DNA from: Clostridia bacterium
Lineage (GTDB): Bacteria > Bacillota > Clostridia > Oscillospirales > Butyricicoccaceae
NCBI GenBank assembly: GCA_029099685.1
Contig: JAQXOO010000012.1
Coordinates: 123,934 to 187,933, forward strand
Length of the DNA: 64,000 nt
Direction: 5' to 3'
Made by a program: the position numbers and the translations under genes. The notes under the pieces were generated by a model, which worked only from the letters and a program-made list of their open reading frames with translations, did not search any database and was not told the DNA's origin. Position 1 is the first letter of the stretch, and the number at the start of each line of letters is the position of its first letter. Shown here in pieces: positions 39,535 to 48,520 of the stretch.

Positions 39535-40878
39535 ATGTCCAAAGAAAACCATCAGTTGGGGAACGAGGCTATCTATGACGCAAAAGTTTTAGGCTGGCCC
39601 AGAATGCTCATTCTGGGTCTCCAGCATATGTTCGCAATGTTCGGCGCCACCGTTCTGGTGCCCATCATTGTCAGCAACACCTATGGTCTGCCCTTGTCCA
39701 TCCAGACGACCTTGTTCTTCGCCGGCATCGGCACACTGATTTTCCACGTGTGCGCAAAGTTCAAAGTCCCCGCGTTTCTCGGTTCGTCCTTTGCCTTTCT
39801 GGGAGGCTTCCAGGCTGTTTCGGAACTGAATATCGGCAAGTTTGCCGATATGAGCGGCGCCGAAAAGCTGCCCTATGCCATGGGCGGCATCGTGGTGGCG
39901 GGCAGTCTGTATATCCTACTGGCGCTGCTGTTTAAGGCAGTGGGTGCCAAAAAGGTCATGCGGTTTTTCCCGCCCATCGTTACCGGTCCCATGATCATCC
40001 TCATCGGTCTGAATTTGGCCGGCACGGCAGTGAACAATGCCCAGAGCTGCTGGCCTCTTGCGCTGCTTGCCATTGCTGTCATCATCGTGGCCAACATCTG
40101 GGGCAAGGGTATGATCAAGATCATTCCCATCCTGCTGGGCGTTGTGATCCCCTATATTGTGGCGCTGGTTTGCGGTATGGTGGACCTGAGCGGCGTCGGC
40201 GCGGAGTCCGTGGTCGGCCTGCCCGCGTTCACACTGGCGAAGTTTGATATCACCGCCATCCTGGCCATTGCGCCGGTGGCTGTGGCTGCCATGATGGAGC
40301 ACATCGGCGATATCTCCGCCATTTCCGCCACCTGCGGAAAGAACTACATGGAGGACCCCGGCCTTCACCGCACCCTGCTGGGCGACGGTCTGGCCACCGC
40401 CGTGGCAGGCCTGTTCGGAGGCCCTGCCAACACCACCTACGGTGAGAACACCGGCGTGCTGGCGCTGAGCCGCGTCTACGATCCTAATGTGGTCCGTCTT
40501 GCCGCGGTCTATGCCGTGATCCTGTCCTTCAGTCCTCAGTTCGACGCGCTGGTCAATTCCATTCCCAGCGCCATCGTCGGCGGCGTATCCTTCATTCTGT
40601 ACGGCATGATCTCCGCTGTGGGCGTCCGAAATGTGGTGGAAAACAAAGTGGATCTGACCAAGAGCCGCAACCTGATCATTGCGGCCGTCATTATGGTGTG
40701 CGGCCTGGGCTTTTCCAACGGCATCACCTTCCAGGTTGGCGGCGCTGTCATCAAGCTGACCGCACTTGCCATCGCGGCCATTGCAGGCGTGCTGCTGAAT
40801 GCCATCCTTCCCGGCAATGACTATGTGTTCGGCACCGACGCCAAAGGCGACGGCTCTGCAAATCTGGGAACCTATTAA
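39535..40878 (+). CDS. uraA: uracil permease (NCS2 family)
   Basis: A 447-aa NCS2 transporter importing uracil with protons. About 14 membrane segments. Signature blocks: LGLQHMFAMFGATVLVP (helix 1), PAFLGSSFAFLGGF (helix 3, uracil site), GPMIILIGLNLAG, and the helix 8 and 10 motifs APVAVAAMMEHIGDISAI and LFGGPANTTYGENTGVLAL, in which Glu of MMEHIGD and Glu of YGENTG are the nucleobase-binding residues; this combination marks uracil rather than xanthine/urate carriers. The ATG at 39535 follows GAGGAGG. Context: attenuator leader upstream, pseudouridine catabolism genes nearby. Confidence 0.95.
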   Translation: MSKENHQLGNEAIYDAKVLGWPRMLILGLQHMFAMFGATVLVPIIVSNTYGLPLSIQTTLFFAGIGTLIFHVCAKFKVPAFLGSSFAFLGGFQAVSELNIGKFADMSGAEKLPYAMGGIVVAGSLYILLALLFKAVGAKKVMRFFPPIVTGPMIILIGLNLAGTAVNNAQSCWPLALLAIAVIIVANIWGKGMIKIIPILLGVVIPYIVALVCGMVDLSGVGAESVVGLPAFTLAKFDITAILAIAPVAVAAMMEHIGDISAISATCGKNYMEDPGLHRTLLGDGLATAVAGLFGGPANTTYGENTGVLALSRVYDPNVVRLAAVYAVILSFSPQFDALVNSIPSAIVGGVSFILYGMISAVGVRNVVENKVDLTKSRNLIIAAVIMVCGLGFSNGITFQVGGAVIKLTALAIAAIAGVLLNAILPGNDYVFGTDAKGDGSANLGTY

Positions 40879-40915
40879 ATCCAAAGCAGCAAGCGCTGCA
40901 GTAAGCCATATCGTC

Positions 40916-40952
40916 AAAAGCCCCATTTGGATGTGCCAAATGGGGCTTTTTT
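40916..40952. terminator. terminator after uraA
   Basis: 15-bp perfect stem AAAAGCCCCATTTGG/CCAAATGGGGCTTTT (40916-40930 with 40936-40950) and T run; it serves both uraA and the convergent gene. Confidence 0.95.
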
Positions 40953-40958
40953 AGGCTT

Positions 40959-41465
40959 TTATGTACCTGACCGGACGCCCTCGATGTGCAGGCAGCGGAT
41001 TTTGCGGATATTGTAGGTAGAAAGGGGACGATAGTCCACATCGTTGCTGTGCGCCGCTACCAGAACGGTGGTCAAAGACGGCTCTCCGTCGATCCGCACC
41101 ACTACGGGCGTATGCTGGTAGCGGTCCTCGCGGTCAATGGCCAGCTGCACCACATCTCCCGGCTCCAGCTGGCTGAGGGATACTTCTGTGGCAAAGGGTC
41201 CTGCGCCCAGGTTGCGTGTGAGAAAATCGTACAGGTACTGCACACCGGTCCAGGAAGGTGTGCGGTCATTGGCCGTGCGGTAGAACCAGCCGTAAAGGGG
41301 CGTGAAATTCATGACCCCTGCTCCGGCATAAATGCATTGGCTGGCAAAATTGGTGCAGTCTCCGCCAATGCCGCTGAAATCAAAATACGCGGGGTTGCGG
41401 CGGTAGGCCCAGGTGTGGGCATAAGCCACGGCGGCTTCTCTGTTATATGGCAATAATTCTGGCAT
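40959..41465 (-). CDS. putative amidase-domain protein (Amidase_6 type)
   Basis: A 168-aa single-domain protein matching the putative amidase domain of Firmicutes: YNREAAVAYAHTWAYRRNPAYF at the N terminus, then GGDCTNFASQCIYAGAG, in which the Cys is the expected nucleophile, and later EPGDVVQL and a His in HTPVVVRI plus VAAHSNDVDYRPLS. There is no signal peptide, although relatives are often secreted. The start at 41465 is 8 nt from AGGAGG; the longer reading from 41513 lacks a site. It stands divergently from psuK. Confidence 0.88.
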   Translation of the reverse strand: MPELLPYNREAAVAYAHTWAYRRNPAYFDFSGIGGDCTNFASQCIYAGAGVMNFTPLYGWFYRTANDRTPSWTGVQYLYDFLTRNLGAGPFATEVSLSQLEPGDVVQLAIDREDRYQHTPVVVRIDGEPSLTTVLVAAHSNDVDYRPLSTYNIRKIRCLHIEGVRSGT

Positions 41466-41506
41466 AGCAAAAACCTCCTGTACCAGTCTATGCGCCAACA
41501 TTTGTT

Positions 41507-41535
41507 TTGACATCTGACGGGTTCAATGGTACTAT
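41507..41535 (+). promoter_or_regulatory. promoter of psuK-psuG
   Basis: TTGACA (41507-41512), 17-nt spacer, TACTAT (41530-41535). Confidence 0.7.
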
Positions 41536-41564
41536 TGTATCGTATAATAAGGAGGATGCCGTTT

Positions 41565-42488
41565 ATGGAAAAACCTTATATCGTGGGCGTAGGCGGCGCG
41601 AATCTGGATATCTGCGGAAGATCGGGCGGACAGATCCTGGAGCGGGATTCCAACATTGGCAGCATTCATCTTTCCTCCGGGGGCGTGTGCCGCAATATTT
41701 GCGAAAATGCGGTACGCATGGGCGCGGATGTGAAGCTCATTTCAGCCGTAGGCGCGGATGCCAATGGCGAGATCCTTTTGCAAAGGTGTAAAGCAGTCGG
41801 GCTTGATACAGATTGTGTTTTCAAGCTTCAGGGATATCGCACAGGCGCCTATCTGTCCATTCACGGCCCCGACGGGGATATGGTGAACGCTATCAATGAT
41901 ATGGACATCATGCAGGCGCTCACCCCGGAATTGCTGGCACGGTGTGACCGCGTATTACGGGGCGCTGCGGTCATCGCGGTGGATGCCAATCTGCCGCCCG
42001 AGACGCTGCGCTGGCTCTGTGCGTCCTATGGCGCGGACAAGCCAATTTTTGCGGATACAGTCTCCTGCGCCAAGGCGCCCCGTCTGCTTCCGGTGCTGCC
42101 GTACCTGCACACCATCAAGCCCAATCTGATGGAAGCACAGCTTCTTTCCGGAGGGGAAAGCCCCGAGGACTGCGCTGCGGCGTTGCTGGAAAAGGGCGCG
42201 CGAAACGTCTGCATCAGCGCAGGCAGCCGGGGGGTATATTACCGGAACAGGGAAGAAGGCTTTTGGGTCCATCCCTATCCCTTGGAGGATGTGGCAAATG
42301 CCACCGGTGCCGGCGACAGTCTGATGGGTGGCCTGCTTGCGGGATTTGCGGCCGGTATGCCGGTAAGAGAGCGGGTGCGTTTTGCCGTGACCGCCTCGGT
42401 TTTGACCATTCAAAGCGCTGACACCATTCGCCGGGACCTGTCCCGGCAGCTGATTCTTGATTCTGAAAAGGAGTGTATCTTACCATGA
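41565..42488 (+). CDS. psuK: pseudouridine kinase (PfkB family)
   Basis: A 307-aa PfkB-family kinase that phosphorylates pseudouridine at the 5' position. N-terminal GGANLDICG and SIHLSSGGVCRNICENAVRMG, and the C-terminal ATGAGDSLMGGLLAG with the catalytic Asp, are family hallmarks. The pseudouridine assignment comes from its partner psuG, which it overlaps by ATGA. The ATG at 41565 is 9 nt from AAGGAGG; the ATG at 41556 is too close. Confidence 0.93.
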   Translation: MEKPYIVGVGGANLDICGRSGGQILERDSNIGSIHLSSGGVCRNICENAVRMGADVKLISAVGADANGEILLQRCKAVGLDTDCVFKLQGYRTGAYLSIHGPDGDMVNAINDMDIMQALTPELLARCDRVLRGAAVIAVDANLPPETLRWLCASYGADKPIFADTVSCAKAPRLLPVLPYLHTIKPNLMEAQLLSGGESPEDCAAALLEKGARNVCISAGSRGVYYRNREEGFWVHPYPLEDVANATGAGDSLMGGLLAGFAAGMPVRERVRFAVTASVLTIQSADTIRRDLSRQLILDSEKECILP

Positions 42489-43396
42489 ACAAATATTTGT
42501 CTGTTTTGCCGGAGGTCCAGGCGGCCATCGATGCCGGAAAGCCCGTCGTGGCGCTGGAATCCACCATTTTGTCCCACGGTATGCCGTATCCCCAGAACCT
42601 GGAGTTCGGCAAGAAAGTGGAGCAGATCATCCGCGAAGAGGGCGCGGTCCCCGCTACCATTGCCGTTCTTGACGGCAAGCTGAAGGTGGGCCTGTCCGAA
42701 AGCGAACTGGAGCGTATGTGCCAGGATCATTCCATCGGCAAGGTCAGCCGGCGTGATGTTCCCGTGTATCTGGCCACCGGAAAACCCGGCGCCACTACAG
42801 TGGCGACCACCATGCTGATCGCGGAGATGGCAGGCATTCCCATTTTTGCCACCGGCGGCATCGGCGGGGTCCACCGCGGCGCGGAGACCACCATGGACAT
42901 TTCCGCAGACCTGCAGGAGCTGGCACACACCTCGGTGGCTGTGGTCAGCGCCGGCGTCAAGTCTATTTTGGACATCGGCCTGACGCTGGAATATCTGGAG
43001 ACTATGGGTGTGCCTGTGCTGGGAATGCAGACCAAGGATTTTCCCGCCTTCTACTGCCGCAAGAGCGGATTCCAGGTGGATTGCGACCTCAAGAGCTATG
43101 AAGAAGCGGCCAGGGTCATGAAGGCAAAGTGGGATGCCGGACTGAAGGGCGGTATCATCATCGCCAATCCCATTCCCGAGGAATATGCCATGGACAGCGA
43201 TTATATGAACGGCATCATTGAGCAGGCCGTCCGGGAAGCAAAAGAGCAGGGCGTCAAAGGCAAAGCCATCACGCCCTTCCTGTTGGCCCGCATCGTGGAG
43301 CTGACCGGCGGAGATTCGCTGGCTTCCAATATCCAGCTGGCCTATCACAATGCCCGCTGCGCATCCCGTATCGCTGTGGAGTACAGCAGACTGTAA
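42485..43396 (+). CDS. psuG: pseudouridine-5'-phosphate glycosidase
   Basis: A 303-aa enzyme that splits pseudouridine-5'-phosphate into uracil and ribose-5-phosphate, one of few C-C glycosidic cleavages. The N terminus VVALESTILSHGMPYPQNL, the mid RRDVPVYLATGKPGATTVA, IFATGGIGGVHRGAETTMD and SAGVKSILDIGLTLEYLET are the conserved active-site blocks. The released uracil fits a location 1.6 kb from uraA. The start at 42485 is supported by GGAG and the overlap with psuK. Confidence 0.97.
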   Translation: MNKYLSVLPEVQAAIDAGKPVVALESTILSHGMPYPQNLEFGKKVEQIIREEGAVPATIAVLDGKLKVGLSESELERMCQDHSIGKVSRRDVPVYLATGKPGATTVATTMLIAEMAGIPIFATGGIGGVHRGAETTMDISADLQELAHTSVAVVSAGVKSILDIGLTLEYLETMGVPVLGMQTKDFPAFYCRKSGFQVDCDLKSYEEAARVMKAKWDAGLKGGIIIANPIPEEYAMDSDYMNGIIEQAVREAKEQGVKGKAITPFLLARIVELTGGDSLASNIQLAYHNARCASRIAVEYSRL

Positions 43397-43415
43397 AGCT
43401 GAAAACCTTTATAGG

Positions 43416-43452
43416 AAAAGTCCCGGAAAGCATCGGCTTTCCGGGACTTTTT
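43416..43452. terminator. terminator between convergent psuG and the PPase-like gene
   Basis: 16-bp perfect stem AAAAGTCCCGGAAAGC/GCTTTCCGGGACTTTT (43416-43431 with 43436-43451), ATCG loop and T run. Confidence 0.95.
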
Positions 43453-43804
43453 ATCTTTGGATCAGCAGCCCTTTCATATATTCTGTCTCATTATGAAAGG
43501 TGTAGATACGCTCCGTTTCCTCCTTGGTGCAGCCGATCAACAGCTTGATCTCTGAATCACGCTTCATCAGGTCGACGGTGCAGATGACAGCGCCGATTCG
43601 TTCATTTCCAGCGGAGCCCCGCCAAAGATCGATGCCATCGCTGTCCATAGAGGCCGTACCGGCCAGATAACCGTAATCCGCCGGATAGCGCACGTTGGGA
43701 TACCGAGGGTGGGCAGTGCCCTTTGGCCGGTCAATGACCACCTTTGACTGCTGCAGCAGGGTGTCCAACGCATCCCAAAAATCTGTGTTTTTTCTGCAAG
43801 TCAT
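43451..43804 (-). CDS. short inorganic-pyrophosphatase-like protein
   Basis: A 117-aa protein resembling the core of family I soluble pyrophosphatases (VVIDRPKGTAHPRYPNVRYPAD, then YGYLAG), but truncated relative to the normal ~170-220 aa. The catalytic acidic motif, DxDPxD in active enzymes, is reduced to SDGIDLWRG, and later Lys/Asp motifs are missing or altered. It probably does not hydrolyse pyrophosphate efficiently and may bind a phospho-ligand. It starts 6 nt after the GyrA-like gene on the same transcript. Its last base coincides with the arm of the shared terminator. Confidence 0.7.
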   Translation of the reverse strand: MTCRKNTDFWDALDTLLQQSKVVIDRPKGTAHPRYPNVRYPADYGYLAGTASMDSDGIDLWRGSAGNERIGAVICTVDLMKRDSEIKLLIGCTKEETERIYTFHNETEYMKGLLIQR

Positions 43805-43810
43805 AGTGCT

Positions 43811-45979
43811 TTACAGCAGCGACATCTGCTTGTCCGGAGCGTCTTCTTCTTTTATCAGAGCACCGGCGGCAGGCAGGGTGCGGGTACGGTAGCGGGCAAC
43901 ATTTTCAATGCTGGATTCAGACAGCAGGCAGGCTCGCGTGACCTGCTGGTTCTTTTTCAGCGTCATCACGGCAACGCCCTGAGCACTTCGGGTCGTCTTG
44001 GATTGGAGCTGGGCCGTGTTTACGATGAGGATGCGACTTTGCGTATACAGGGCCAACTCGGCATCGGGAGTCGTGTGGAACACGGCAACCAACGGCGACT
44101 TGCTGAAATAGGCGCCGGTGAGCTTTTTACGATTGGATTTTGTCTCGTAAGCAGAAAGTTCGATCTTTGCGATCTTTCCGGTTTCAAACACATACACCAA
44201 ATTCCCGCTGTAGTCACCGGGCAGCAGCATAAAGATGGGGACTTCGCCATCCTCCATATCCAGCTTCTGGGGAAGATAATCGCCCAACACGCTGGCCTTG
44301 GTATCGTCAAACTCGTGGAGCTTGCACTTGTATGCCTGGCCACGGTTGGTCAGGAAGATGATCTCGGATTTGTTGGTGCTTTCAAAGCTCTGCCGCAGGG
44401 CGTCGCCTTCCTTAAACTTCTGCTCGCTGCTGACCCGCAGGGACTGAGGCACGATCTTCTTGAAATAACCGTCGCGAGAGAGGAAAACATTCACCGGATA
44501 ATCTTCGATATGCTGGCTCTCGTCATATTCTTCCACTTCATGTTCATAGACGATCTGTGTATGGCGCTTGGTGGGATACTTTTTGATGACGTTTTCCAGT
44601 TCTTTGATGATGAGATTGCGCAGCTTTGCCTTGCTGCCCAGAATATCCTCCAGACGGTCGATCTCATTTTCCAGATCGGAAACTTCCTTTAGACGCTTGA
44701 GAATGTGCTCTTTGTTGATGTTGCGCAGCTTGATCTCCGCGATGAATTCCGCCTGTGCCTCATCAATGCCGAACCCGATCATCAGATTTGGGATGACCTC
44801 TGCGTCCTCTTCGGTATCGCGGATAATGGAGATGGCACGGTCAATGTCCAGCAGGATCTTTTTCAGGCCTTTCAGCAGGTGAAGCTTTGCTTTTTTCTTT
44901 TGCACATCGCAGTAGATCCTGCGGCGAACGCACTCTGTGCGCCAGGCGGTCCACTCGTCCAAAATTTCGCCAACGCCCATGACCCGGGGCATACCGCCGA
45001 TGAGGATGTTGAAATTGCAGGAAAAGCTGTCGCACAGGGGGGTCATCTTCATAAGCTTTGCCATGAGCTTGTCCGGATCCACGCCCCGCTTCAGGTCAAT
45101 GGCGATCTTCAGGCCTTCCTTACCGGTCTCGTCACGCATATCGGAGATCTCCCGGATCTTGCCGCTCTTGATAAGCTCCGTCACTTTATCGATGATGGCT
45201 TCCACCGTGGTGGTGTAGGGGATCTCCAGCACCTCGATGATGTTTTCCTTTTTGAGATACTGCCATTTGGCGCGCACCTTAAAGGAGCCGCGGCCTGTGC
45301 GGTAGATGGTTTCCAGCTGAGCGCGGTCATAGATCAACTCACCGCCGGTTGGAAAATCAGGGGCGATCAGCGTGCTTAAAAGGTCATGCTCAGGATTTCG
45401 GATGCGCTCGATAGCCGTGCGGCAGACCTCGTTCAGATCAAAGCCACATACCTGGCATGCCATGCCAACCGCGATCCCCAGATTGGGATTGGCCAGAATG
45501 TTGGGAAAGGTGGCAGGGAGGAGGGTGGGCTCCTTCATGGTTCCGTCATAATTGTCCACGAAATCCACTGCATCCGCGTCAATGTCTGCAAAAAGCTCAT
45601 TGCAGATGCTTTCCAGCTTGACCTCTGTATAGCGGGACGCGGCGCATGCCATGTCCCGGGAAAACACCTTTCCGAAGTTGCCCTTGCTGTCCACAAAGGG
45701 GGTCAGCAGAGCACCGTTGCCGCGGCTCATACGGACCATCGTATCATAGATGGCGCCCTCTCCGTGGGGGTTCAGCTTCATGGTTTGACCCACCACATTG
45801 GCAGATTTGGTGCGGCCGCCGGAGAGCAGATTCATCTTGTACATGGTATACAGCAGCTTGCGGTGAGATGGCTTAAAGCCGTCGATCTCCGGCAAAGCGC
45901 GGGATACGATGACGCTCATGGCATAGGGCATGAAGTTTTCCGTGAGGGTCTTTGTAATGCGTTCTTCCGTAAAGTTCAT
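43811..45979 (-). CDS. type IIA topoisomerase subunit A (ParC/GyrA-like)
   Basis: A 722-aa DNA-cleaving subunit. N-terminal SVIVSRALPEIDGFKPSHRK, the helix-turn-helix region, and the catalytic Tyr117 in DMACAASRYTEVKL. The breakage-reunion domain runs to ~residue 480 with a coiled coil near RLKEVSDLENEIDRLED, followed by ~240 residues of beta-pinwheel with a reduced number of blades; no GyrA box is evident, so ParC-like decatenation is more likely than supercoiling. The sequence is more divergent than housekeeping GyrA. Partner gene 13 nt upstream; the PPase-like gene follows. Confidence 0.93.
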   Translation of the reverse strand: MNFTEERITKTLTENFMPYAMSVIVSRALPEIDGFKPSHRKLLYTMYKMNLLSGGRTKSANVVGQTMKLNPHGEGAIYDTMVRMSRGNGALLTPFVDSKGNFGKVFSRDMACAASRYTEVKLESICNELFADIDADAVDFVDNYDGTMKEPTLLPATFPNILANPNLGIAVGMACQVCGFDLNEVCRTAIERIRNPEHDLLSTLIAPDFPTGGELIYDRAQLETIYRTGRGSFKVRAKWQYLKKENIIEVLEIPYTTTVEAIIDKVTELIKSGKIREISDMRDETGKEGLKIAIDLKRGVDPDKLMAKLMKMTPLCDSFSCNFNILIGGMPRVMGVGEILDEWTAWRTECVRRRIYCDVQKKKAKLHLLKGLKKILLDIDRAISIIRDTEEDAEVIPNLMIGFGIDEAQAEFIAEIKLRNINKEHILKRLKEVSDLENEIDRLEDILGSKAKLRNLIIKELENVIKKYPTKRHTQIVYEHEVEEYDESQHIEDYPVNVFLSRDGYFKKIVPQSLRVSSEQKFKEGDALRQSFESTNKSEIIFLTNRGQAYKCKLHEFDDTKASVLGDYLPQKLDMEDGEVPIFMLLPGDYSGNLVYVFETGKIAKIELSAYETKSNRKKLTGAYFSKSPLVAVFHTTPDAELALYTQSRILIVNTAQLQSKTTRSAQGVAVMTLKKNQQVTRACLLSESSIENVARYRTRTLPAAGALIKEEDAPDKQMSLL

Positions 45980-45992
45980 ATTGTCCCTCCGT

Positions 45993-47987
45993 TCAACTCA
46001 AATCAGCCAGTTCCAGATATTGCGCGCCGTTGTTGGCGATGTAATCCTTGCGGCCCTGGAGATTGTCGCCCAGCAGCAGATCAAAGACCTGAGCGGTCAA
46101 CTGGGCATCCTCCGGCATGACGCGGATCAGCCGCCTGGTTTCGGGATTCATAGTGGTCTGCCACATCATCTCCGGTTCGTTTTCGCCAAGGCCCTTGGAA
46201 CGCATAATGATCAGCTTTTTGCCCTCCATCTTTTTCACATAGTCGTCCTTTTCCTTGTCCGTATAGGCAAAAAAAGACTTGTCTTTATACGTGATCTCGT
46301 ACAGGGGAGACTCGGCGATATACACATAGCCGTCCTCAATGAGCCGGGGGGTAAGCCGGTACAGCATGGTCAGGATCATGGTGCGGATGTGGTAGCCATC
46401 CACATCCGCATCGGTGCAGATGACGATTTTGTTCCAGCGGAGATTTGCCAGGTCAAAGGCGGCCAGATCCTTGTTGTTTTTATTTTTGACTTCCACGCCG
46501 CAGCCCAGGACTTTTATCAGATCGGTGATGATCTCGGACTTGAAAACCTTGTCATATTCCGCCTTGAGACAGTTCAAAATCTTGCCGCGCACCGGCATGA
46601 TCGCCTGATATTCAGGGTCACGGCCCTGCTTGACAGAGCCCAGGGCAGAATCGCCCTCCACGATATACAGCTCCCGTTTGGACAGGTCCTTGCTGCGGCA
46701 GTCCACGAACTTTGCCACACGGTTGGTGATGTCGATGTTGCCCGCCAGCTTCTTTTTCAGGTTGAGGCGTGTGCGCTCTGCCTGTTCCCGGGACCGTTTG
46801 TTCACCAGCACCTGATCAGCGATCCGGTCGGCCTCCTGACGGTTTTCGATGAAATAAACCTCCAGGGAGGACCGCAGGAATTCCGTCATCATTTCCTGGA
46901 TGAACTTGTTGGTGATGGCCTTTTTGGTCTGATTCTCATAAGAGGTGTAGGTGGAAAAGCCGTTGGTCACCAGGATTAGACTGTCGGAAATGTCATTGAA
47001 GCTGATCTTGCTCTCGTTTTTCTGATATTTTCCGTTCTGTTTCAGATAGGCATCCAGAGCCGAGACAAAGGCCGACCGGGCCGCCTTGTCCGGCGCGCCG
47101 CCGTGCTCCAGCCAGGAGGAGTTGTGATAATACTCGATCTTTGGGGTGTTTGAAAAGCAGAAGGCCGCTTCCGCTTTCACCCGGTATTCCGGCTTGTCCG
47201 CACGGTCCCGTCCGGTTTTTTCGGTTTTGATGAAACGGGGAAGGGTGAGCGCCGTGTCTCCGGCCATTTCGGTGACATAATCCAGAATGCCGTTTTCATA
47301 TATAAATTCCGAAGTTTCAAACTGGCCGGGCGCTGTTTCATTTCTGAGAATGAACTTCAGTCCGGCGTTGACCACTGCTTGCCGTTTCAGAGTCTCCTGA
47401 TAGAACTCCAAAGGGATGTTGATGTCGGTAAACACCTGGATATCCGGCTTGAAATGCTGGACTGTGCCGGTCTTGCGGCCCGAGTAGGGGGTCTTGATGA
47501 TACCGTTTGGAGCGTCCGTCTTGTTTTCGCCGTGCTCAAAGTGAAGCTTATACTCAAAGCCGTCCCGGCGGGAGATCACGTCAAAGTACTCGGAAGAATA
47601 CTGCGTGGCACAGGCGCCCAAGCCGTTCAGACCCAAAGAAAACTCATAATTTTCGCCGCTGTTGTTGCTGTATTTGCCGCCGGCATACAGCTCGCAATAA
47701 ATCAGTTCCCAGTTGTAGCGCTGTTCCTTTTCATTATAGTCCAGCGGCATACCGCGGCCGAAGTCCTCCACCTGGATGGAGCGGTCCAAATACCTGGTAA
47801 CATAGATCACATCTCCGTGGCCCTCTCGGGCCTCGTCAATGGAGTTGGATAAGATCTCAAAAAAAGCGTGCTGGCAGCCCTCCAGCCCGTCTGAGCCGAA
47901 GATGACGCCCGGGCGCTTGCGGACACGGTCCGCGCCCTTCAGCGAAGAAATGCTTTCGTTGTCGTAACGCTGTGTTGCTTTCGCCAT
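45993..47987 (-). CDS. type IIA topoisomerase subunit B (ParE/GyrB-like, divergent)
   Basis: A 664-aa ATPase subunit. GHKL motifs: FFEILSNSIDEA (Glu44, Asn48), DFGRGMPLD, YAGGKYSN and GLNGLGACATQY, where GyrB normally has GLHGVGAS. Toprim motifs: VEGDSALGSVKQGRDPEYQA (Glu ~444; EGDSAGGS in classical enzymes), CTDADVDGYHIRTM (~residue 525). There is no 170-aa proteobacterial insert. These changes mark a clostridial subfamily distinct from housekeeping GyrB. The ATG at 47987 follows AGGAGG. It has its own strong promoter and is first in the operon. Confidence 0.94.
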   Translation of the reverse strand: MAKATQRYDNESISSLKGADRVRKRPGVIFGSDGLEGCQHAFFEILSNSIDEAREGHGDVIYVTRYLDRSIQVEDFGRGMPLDYNEKEQRYNWELIYCELYAGGKYSNNSGENYEFSLGLNGLGACATQYSSEYFDVISRRDGFEYKLHFEHGENKTDAPNGIIKTPYSGRKTGTVQHFKPDIQVFTDINIPLEFYQETLKRQAVVNAGLKFILRNETAPGQFETSEFIYENGILDYVTEMAGDTALTLPRFIKTEKTGRDRADKPEYRVKAEAAFCFSNTPKIEYYHNSSWLEHGGAPDKAARSAFVSALDAYLKQNGKYQKNESKISFNDISDSLILVTNGFSTYTSYENQTKKAITNKFIQEMMTEFLRSSLEVYFIENRQEADRIADQVLVNKRSREQAERTRLNLKKKLAGNIDITNRVAKFVDCRSKDLSKRELYIVEGDSALGSVKQGRDPEYQAIMPVRGKILNCLKAEYDKVFKSEIITDLIKVLGCGVEVKNKNNKDLAAFDLANLRWNKIVICTDADVDGYHIRTMILTMLYRLTPRLIEDGYVYIAESPLYEITYKDKSFFAYTDKEKDDYVKKMEGKKLIIMRSKGLGENEPEMMWQTTMNPETRRLIRVMPEDAQLTAQVFDLLLGDNLQGRKDYIANNGAQYLELADLS

Positions 47988-48017
47988 AGCTACCTCCTGA
48001 AAAATTGCATACACTTA

Positions 48018-48046
48018 ATTGTAGCGAAAAAATCGGCTGATGTCAA
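48018..48046 (-). promoter_or_regulatory. promoter of the topoisomerase operon
   Basis: Minus strand TTGACA (48041-48046), 17-nt spacer, TACAAT (48018-48023); near-consensus. Confidence 0.85.
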
Positions 48047-48149
48047 ACAGAACCAAGAAAAACAGCAAAACAGCAGATACCTGCATAGGAATCATAAAAT
48101 CTGGGAAAACTTGTAACAGGGAAATCACAGGTTATGATGAGAGGATTTG

Positions 48150-48413
48150 GTGACCACTATGCAGAAATTGCAGACGAAAAAAAACGACCGGCGCACCGAA
48201 AAGGAGCGCACCAATGAAAATCAAAGGCTGCTGGAGGAATATTACGACACGCTGCTCCAGCTTCGGCAGGTGAGGGCCGCATTTCAGCAGGTGACAGATC
48301 CGGAACTTATCAATGCCTGTGTGTATGAGATGAATGCCATGCAGCAGCGGTATTCCTATCTGCTCCAGCGCATTCGGGAGGAAAAGCTGACCTGTCTCCG
48401 GGTGCTGCGGTAA
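48150..48413 (+). CDS. DUF2508 (YaaL-like) family protein
   Basis: An 87-aa charged helical protein with LLEEYYDTLLQLRQVRAAFQ and AMQQRYSYLLQRIREEK, which match the YaaL/DUF2508 pattern of paired helices with conserved Tyr/Leu. In Bacillus yaaL lies by recR and before bofA; here it is isolated. Start is uncertain: GTG 48150 is 5 nt from GAGG (48141-48144), while TTG 48147 and ATG 48159 are alternatives. Function unknown, possibly sporulation-linked. No clear promoter. Confidence 0.72.
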   Translation: MTTMQKLQTKKNDRRTEKERTNENQRLLEEYYDTLLQLRQVRAAFQQVTDPELINACVYEMNAMQQRYSYLLQRIREEKLTCLRVLR

Positions 48414-48456
48414 CGCTGCAGTAAAAATGTACATCAGGCTTGCAAGGCCGTCAAGA

Positions 48457-48491
48457 AAAACCCCCGGCACGTTTTTCGTGCCGGGGGTTTT
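48457..48491. terminator. bidirectional terminator
   Basis: 15-bp stem AAAACCCCCGGCACG/CGTGCCGGGGGTTTT (48457-48471 with 48477-48491), TTTTT loop, between the DUF2508 gene and convergent nifJ. Confidence 0.95.
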
Positions 48492-48520
48492 ATCACAAAA
48501 GATCCCGAAGGGATAAGGGC

